64,000 nt of DNA from Chloroflexota bacterium. Lineage in GTDB: Bacteria; Chloroflexota; UBA11872. The DNA lies in the NCBI GenBank assembly GCA_028873795.1, contig JAPPNP010000026.1:10304-74303 (forward strand), read 5' to 3'. Position 1 is the stretch's first letter, and each line of letters opens with the position of its first letter. The notes under the pieces are model-generated. The model had not been told where the DNA came from and did no database searches. It saw nothing but the letters and a program-made list of their open reading frames with translations. The translations under genes were made by a program, and so were the position numbers. Below are positions 60,837 through 64,000 of the stretch, piece after piece.

Positions 60837-62192
60837 ATGACCCTCGCCGACCGTGCGCGCGCCATCGTCGGCGCCGCCAACGTCGTCGACGAGCCCGACG
60901 CCCTGTGGACCTATGCCTACGACGCCACCATGGGATTTCGCGGGCAACCTGCCGTCGTGGCGTTCCCAGAGTCCGAGTCCGAAGTCCAGCAGCTGGTGCG
61001 CGCCGCGGCCGCCGCCGATGCGCCGTGCCTGGCGCGCGGCGGGGCCACCAGCCTCGCGGCCTCCGCCGTGCCTCCGCCCGAATCCCTGGTCATCGACACC
61101 AATCGCATGCAGCGGATCGAGGCGTTCGATGCGGAGGCCCGTCGGGCGGTCGTCCAGCCCGGGGTCGTCACCCACGCCTTTCGCGATTTCGCGGCGGCGC
61201 GCGGCCTGAGCTACCGGCCGGACCCATCCTCGGAGGCGGGCTCCACGCTCGGTGGCAACGTGGCGACCAACGCCGGCGGCGCCAGCGCCTTCAAATATGG
61301 CGTCACGCGGGACTTCGTCACCGGGCTGCGCGCCGTCACCGCCCGCGGCGAGGTCGTCGCGGGCGCTCGCCCGGCCGACGGGCCGGTGGTCGATGCGTTG
61401 ATCGGCTCGGAAGGCACCCTCGGCATCGTGACCCGGATCGAGTTGCGCCTCGTTGAGCCGCCGTCGGCGCGGGCGATGCGCGCGGCGGCCTTCGAGTCGC
61501 CCACGGACGCGCTCGCGCTGGTGCCGCGGTTGCTGGAGACCGGCCTGGTGCCGGCCAAGCTCGAGTTCCTCGACGCGCAGACGATTCAGGCCATCGAACG
61601 GGCGAGGCCCCGTGGGCTGCCGGAAAACGCCGGCGCCGTCCTCCTGGTGGAGCTGGACGGCGAACCGGAGGCGGTGGACCTGGAAGAGCACCTGCTGCTC
61701 GACGTCTTGGCCCAGCCTGGCGCGGGCGTGGAGATCGTCGATGCGGATACTGCCGCGCGTTGGTGGGCGGCGCGGCGGGGACTCACGGCCTCGCTGAGTC
61801 GCATTCGGCCGGCCAAGATCGGCGAGGACATCTGCGTGCCCCGCCGCGCGCTGGCCGACACCTATGCCCGCATTCGCGGCGAGGCCGAAAGCCGCAGCGT
61901 CCCGATCGCCATCTTTGGCCACGCCGCCGACGGCACGCTCCATCCCAACATGCTGTACGACCCGAACCATCCGACCGAACGCGAGGCGGCGGCCGCCATG
62001 TTGCAGGTCATTGCCGCCGTGGGACTGGCTGCCGGGGGCGTGCTTTCCGGCGAGCACGGGCTCGGCCGGGTCAAGCGCGGGTTCACGACGCAGGCCATGA
62101 CCCCGCCCACGCTCGACGCCATGCGCGCCGTCAAACGGGCCTTCGATCCGGATCAGCGCCTCAATCCCGGCGCCATGTGGCCGGCGGAGTAG
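60837..62192 (+). CDS. GlcD-type FAD-binding oxidase (glycolate/D-lactate family)
   Basis: 451 residues, close to GlcD/D-lactate dehydrogenase length. FAD_binding_4 domain: CLARGGATSLAASAVPPPESLVIDTNRM, PSSEAGSTLGGNVATNAGGASAFKYGVTRDFVTGLRAV and IGSEGTLGIVTRIELRL. C-terminal FAD-oxidase domain: IFGHAADGTLHPNMLYDP and GVLSGEHGLGRVKRGF. Oxidises a 2-hydroxy acid (glycolate, D-lactate or similar). The partner subunits GlcE/GlcF are not adjacent. It is flanked on both sides by 85-bp elements. Confidence 0.88.
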   Translation: MTLADRARAIVGAANVVDEPDALWTYAYDATMGFRGQPAVVAFPESESEVQQLVRAAAAADAPCLARGGATSLAASAVPPPESLVIDTNRMQRIEAFDAEARRAVVQPGVVTHAFRDFAAARGLSYRPDPSSEAGSTLGGNVATNAGGASAFKYGVTRDFVTGLRAVTARGEVVAGARPADGPVVDALIGSEGTLGIVTRIELRLVEPPSARAMRAAAFESPTDALALVPRLLETGLVPAKLEFLDAQTIQAIERARPRGLPENAGAVLLVELDGEPEAVDLEEHLLLDVLAQPGAGVEIVDADTAARWWAARRGLTASLSRIRPAKIGEDICVPRRALADTYARIRGEAESRSVPIAIFGHAADGTLHPNMLYDPNHPTEREAAAAMLQVIAAVGLAAGGVLSGEHGLGRVKRGFTTQAMTPPTLDAMRAVKRAFDPDQRLNPGAMWPAE

Positions 62193-62548
62193 GCGTAGGT
62201 CGCGGCAGGCGTCTGCCCGAAGCCGCCGCCGCTCCCCCCTTCTGCCTTTCGCGCCCCCTTCTGTCATTCCGAGCCGCAGGCGAGGAATCTAAGGGGCAGG
62301 GAGAACGCACAGCGTCCTTAGATTCCTCACTACGTTCGGAATGACATTTCTGTCGGCGCTCGGTCATTCCCGGGGAGCGGGAATCCAGCCACCGCTCAAC
62401 CTCATCGCCTACGAGTAGAGCCTGCCCCGTACTCGATACGGCGGGCGGTTCGCGAACCGCCCCTACGTCACCTACTCGAATGTCTCCCGACGCGAAGGGG
62501 GCGGACCCCGCAGGGCCCGCCCCTTTCCCGTCGACTGCCGATCCGCGA
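62193..62548. repeat. gene-free spacer with three repeat elements
   Basis: Contains the second 85-bp element (62262-62346), a GTCATTCCCGGGGAGCGGGAATCC palindrome (62363-62386) and a composite palindrome at 62415-62466 (GCCCCGTACTCGATACGGC, then GGGCGGTTCGCGAACCGCCC, then CTAC). It separates convergent genes. No coding sequence. Confidence 0.75.
62262..62346. repeat. 85-bp inverted-repeat element, copy 2
   Basis: TGTCATTCCGAG to CGGAATGACA with inner arms GAGGAATCTAAGG and CCTTAGATTCCTC. Identical length to copy 1 at 60691; the two bracket the GlcD-type oxidase gene. Confidence 0.8.
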
Positions 62549-63997
62549 CTAGGTCGTCGGGCTTGGCGCCGGTTCCGGCTCGGCTTCGTCGTCGTGTGTA
62601 TACGTCGACTCGCCGTGCTCCGGAAGGTCCAGTCCGCTCAATTCCTCTTCGCGCGATGCGCGCAGGCCAACCGTCCGCTTGAGGACGTTGAACAGCAGCA
62701 GTCCCGTGGTCAGCGCCCAGGCGACGGCCACGACGGCCGCGATGAGCTGGGCCACGAACTGCGAGCCGTTGCCCGCAATGAACCCGCTCACGCCGCCGTA
62801 GGTGCCGTCGGCGAAGATGCCCACGGCCAGCAGGCCCCACACGCCGGCGGTGCCGTGCACCGAGGAGGCGCCCACCGGGTCGTCGATCTTGAGCCGGTGC
62901 TCGACGACGTGGACGCTCACCAGCATCAGCACCGCCGCGACGGCGCCGATGATCACCGCCGCCCACGGCGCCACGAAGGCGCAGGGCGCCGTGATGCCCA
63001 CCAGCCCGGCGAGGGCGCCGTTGCTGGTGCTGGCCGCGCTGATGCGGCCCGTGCGCACCAGGCCGAGGTACGCGGCTGTGACCGCGCCCGTGGCTCCGGC
63101 CAGGAAGGTGTTGGTGATGATGACCGCGATGCGCAGGTCATTGCCCGCCACCGTGCTCCCGCCGTTGAAGCCAAACCAGCCGAAGAACAGCACGAACATC
63201 CCGATCACCACGTAGACCATGTTGTGGCCCGGAATGCTGCGCACTTCGCCGTCGGGCCCGTACTTGCCCAACCGCGCGCCCACGGTGGCCGCGCCGGCCA
63301 GCGCCAGCACGCCACCGATCGTGTGCACCACGCCCGATCCGGCGAAGTCCACGGCCGCGGCGCCGACCCACGATTCGAGCTGCTCGCCGCCCAGCCAGCC
63401 GCCGCCCCACATCCAGTGACCGTAGATGGGGTAGATCAGCGCCGTGACGAGGAAGCCGTAGGCCAGGTAGGCCGTCACCTTGGTGCGTTCGGCCACCGCG
63501 CCGGCCACGATCGTGGCCGTGGTGGCGGCGAAGACCATCTGGAAGAACCAGAAGCTGGTGGTCGACACGTCGTAGGCGTCACGCACCAGGAAGAACCCGG
63601 AGAATCCGATGAAGGCGTTGCCTTCTTCCAGGCCCGGCAAACCCGAGCCGCCGAACATGAAGGCGTACCCAAACGCCCAGAACGACAGTCCGGCGGCGGC
63701 GAAGTCCAGGATGTTCTTCGTCAGGTAGTTGACGGTGTTCTTCGCGCGGATGAGACCCGCGCCAAGCAGCGCGAACCCGGCCTGCATGAAGAACACCAAC
63801 GCGCCGGAGGTCAGCGTCCACACGAAGTTGACGCCCGCGTCGTGGTCGGCCGCGATGGTGGCGTCCCCGGCGGGATCGCCGGCGGCCATGACGACGCCGC
63901 GAACAATGAAAAACGCCGCCAGCGCCATGGCAACGGCGGCGAGAATTCGGAAGGTCGCGACCCAGCGAGGCTGGCCGCGCGACCAGAGCAATGTCAT
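62549..63997 (-). CDS. amt: ammonium transporter
   Basis: 482 residues if the ATG at 63997 is the start; the window ends three bases later, so an upstream start cannot be excluded. Signal-like first helix, then the Amt core: VNFVWTLTSGALVFFMQAGFALLGAGLIRAKN, NILDFAAAGLSFWAFGYAFMFG, VDFAGSGVVHTIGGVLALAGA (conserved DxAGSxxVHxxGG with pore His), FGWFGFNGGS, and SVHVVEHRLKIDDPVGASSVHGTAGVWG (second pore His). C-terminal tail acidic. Imports ammonium; pairs functionally with glnA at 37848. No glnK is within the window. Confidence 0.95.
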   Translation of the reverse strand: MTLLWSRGQPRWVATFRILAAVAMALAAFFIVRGVVMAAGDPAGDATIAADHDAGVNFVWTLTSGALVFFMQAGFALLGAGLIRAKNTVNYLTKNILDFAAAGLSFWAFGYAFMFGGSGLPGLEEGNAFIGFSGFFLVRDAYDVSTTSFWFFQMVFAATTATIVAGAVAERTKVTAYLAYGFLVTALIYPIYGHWMWGGGWLGGEQLESWVGAAAVDFAGSGVVHTIGGVLALAGAATVGARLGKYGPDGEVRSIPGHNMVYVVIGMFVLFFGWFGFNGGSTVAGNDLRIAVIITNTFLAGATGAVTAAYLGLVRTGRISAASTSNGALAGLVGITAPCAFVAPWAAVIIGAVAAVLMLVSVHVVEHRLKIDDPVGASSVHGTAGVWGLLAVGIFADGTYGGVSGFIAGNGSQFVAQLIAAVVAVAWALTTGLLLFNVLKRTVGLRASREEELSGLDLPEHGESTYTHDDEAEPEPAPSPTT

Positions 63998-64000
63998 AGG

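Overview
The window is very GC-rich chromosomal DNA from a bacterium. Several things point to Chloroflexota, probably an uncultured, perhaps marine or sponge-associated lineage. There is a giant fused PMT/DUF2298 (YYY-motif) membrane protein, a DUF3105 protein, secreted proteins with the QYFERG-type modules that I associate with Chloroflexota, an ECF sigma/DUF5667-like anti-sigma pair, and an RNase J/FtsK linkage. This placement is inference: no rRNA or tRNA gene was found. There is no prophage, CRISPR array or transposase. Mobile-looking DNA is limited to short palindromic intergenic repeats, which are abundant.

Layout. 1-130 is a G/C homopolymer tract, probably a contig-end artefact. 146-8359 holds accessory and metabolic genes: a secreted repeat protein, a nucleotidyltransferase-like protein, a NYN-domain protein, an MFS exporter, a Gfo/Idh/MocA oxidoreductase, an orphan RelB/DinJ-type antitoxin and two tandem DapA-superfamily lyases. 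8568-21756 is a conserved block read leftwards: rpsO, pnp, dapB, asd, dapA, uracil-DNA glycosylase, rnj, then ftsK. This block is broken between rnj and ftsK by an oppositely oriented secreted glycosidase-like gene (11171-13564). A diverged copy of the rnj 3' end lies on the far side of that gene, which marks an insertion or duplication junction.

22151-31839 carries cell-envelope and carbohydrate genes: a decayed GT-C fragment, a 956-residue GT-C-like membrane protein, a PQQ-type sugar dehydrogenase, a DUF3105 protein and a GH106-like glycosidase. 32016-39290 holds csrA, a HicB-like gene pair, a methyltransferase, a beta-propeller/holB/PSP1-like operon, and glnA, whose 5' leader contains a strong intrinsic terminator. 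39566-51357 has small membrane proteins, an SH3 protein, pabB, a PCMT-like methyltransferase, a HypE/AIR-synthase-like protein, threonine aldolase, pterin dehydratase, an unknown two-gene module and two overlapping sugar-nucleotide epimerases.

51438-63997 has the ECF sigma/anti-sigma pair, a ParDE toxin-antitoxin pair, the 1415-residue GT-C fusion coupled to birA, a GlcD-type FAD oxidase flanked by two 85-bp inverted-repeat elements, and an ammonium transporter. Themes that link genes: lysine/diaminopimelate synthesis is embedded in an RNA-processing operon (S15, PNPase, RNase J). Nitrogen assimilation is represented by glnA and amt. Export and remodelling of glycans is represented by the two GT-C proteins, two glycosidases, two epimerases and several extracytoplasmic proteins.
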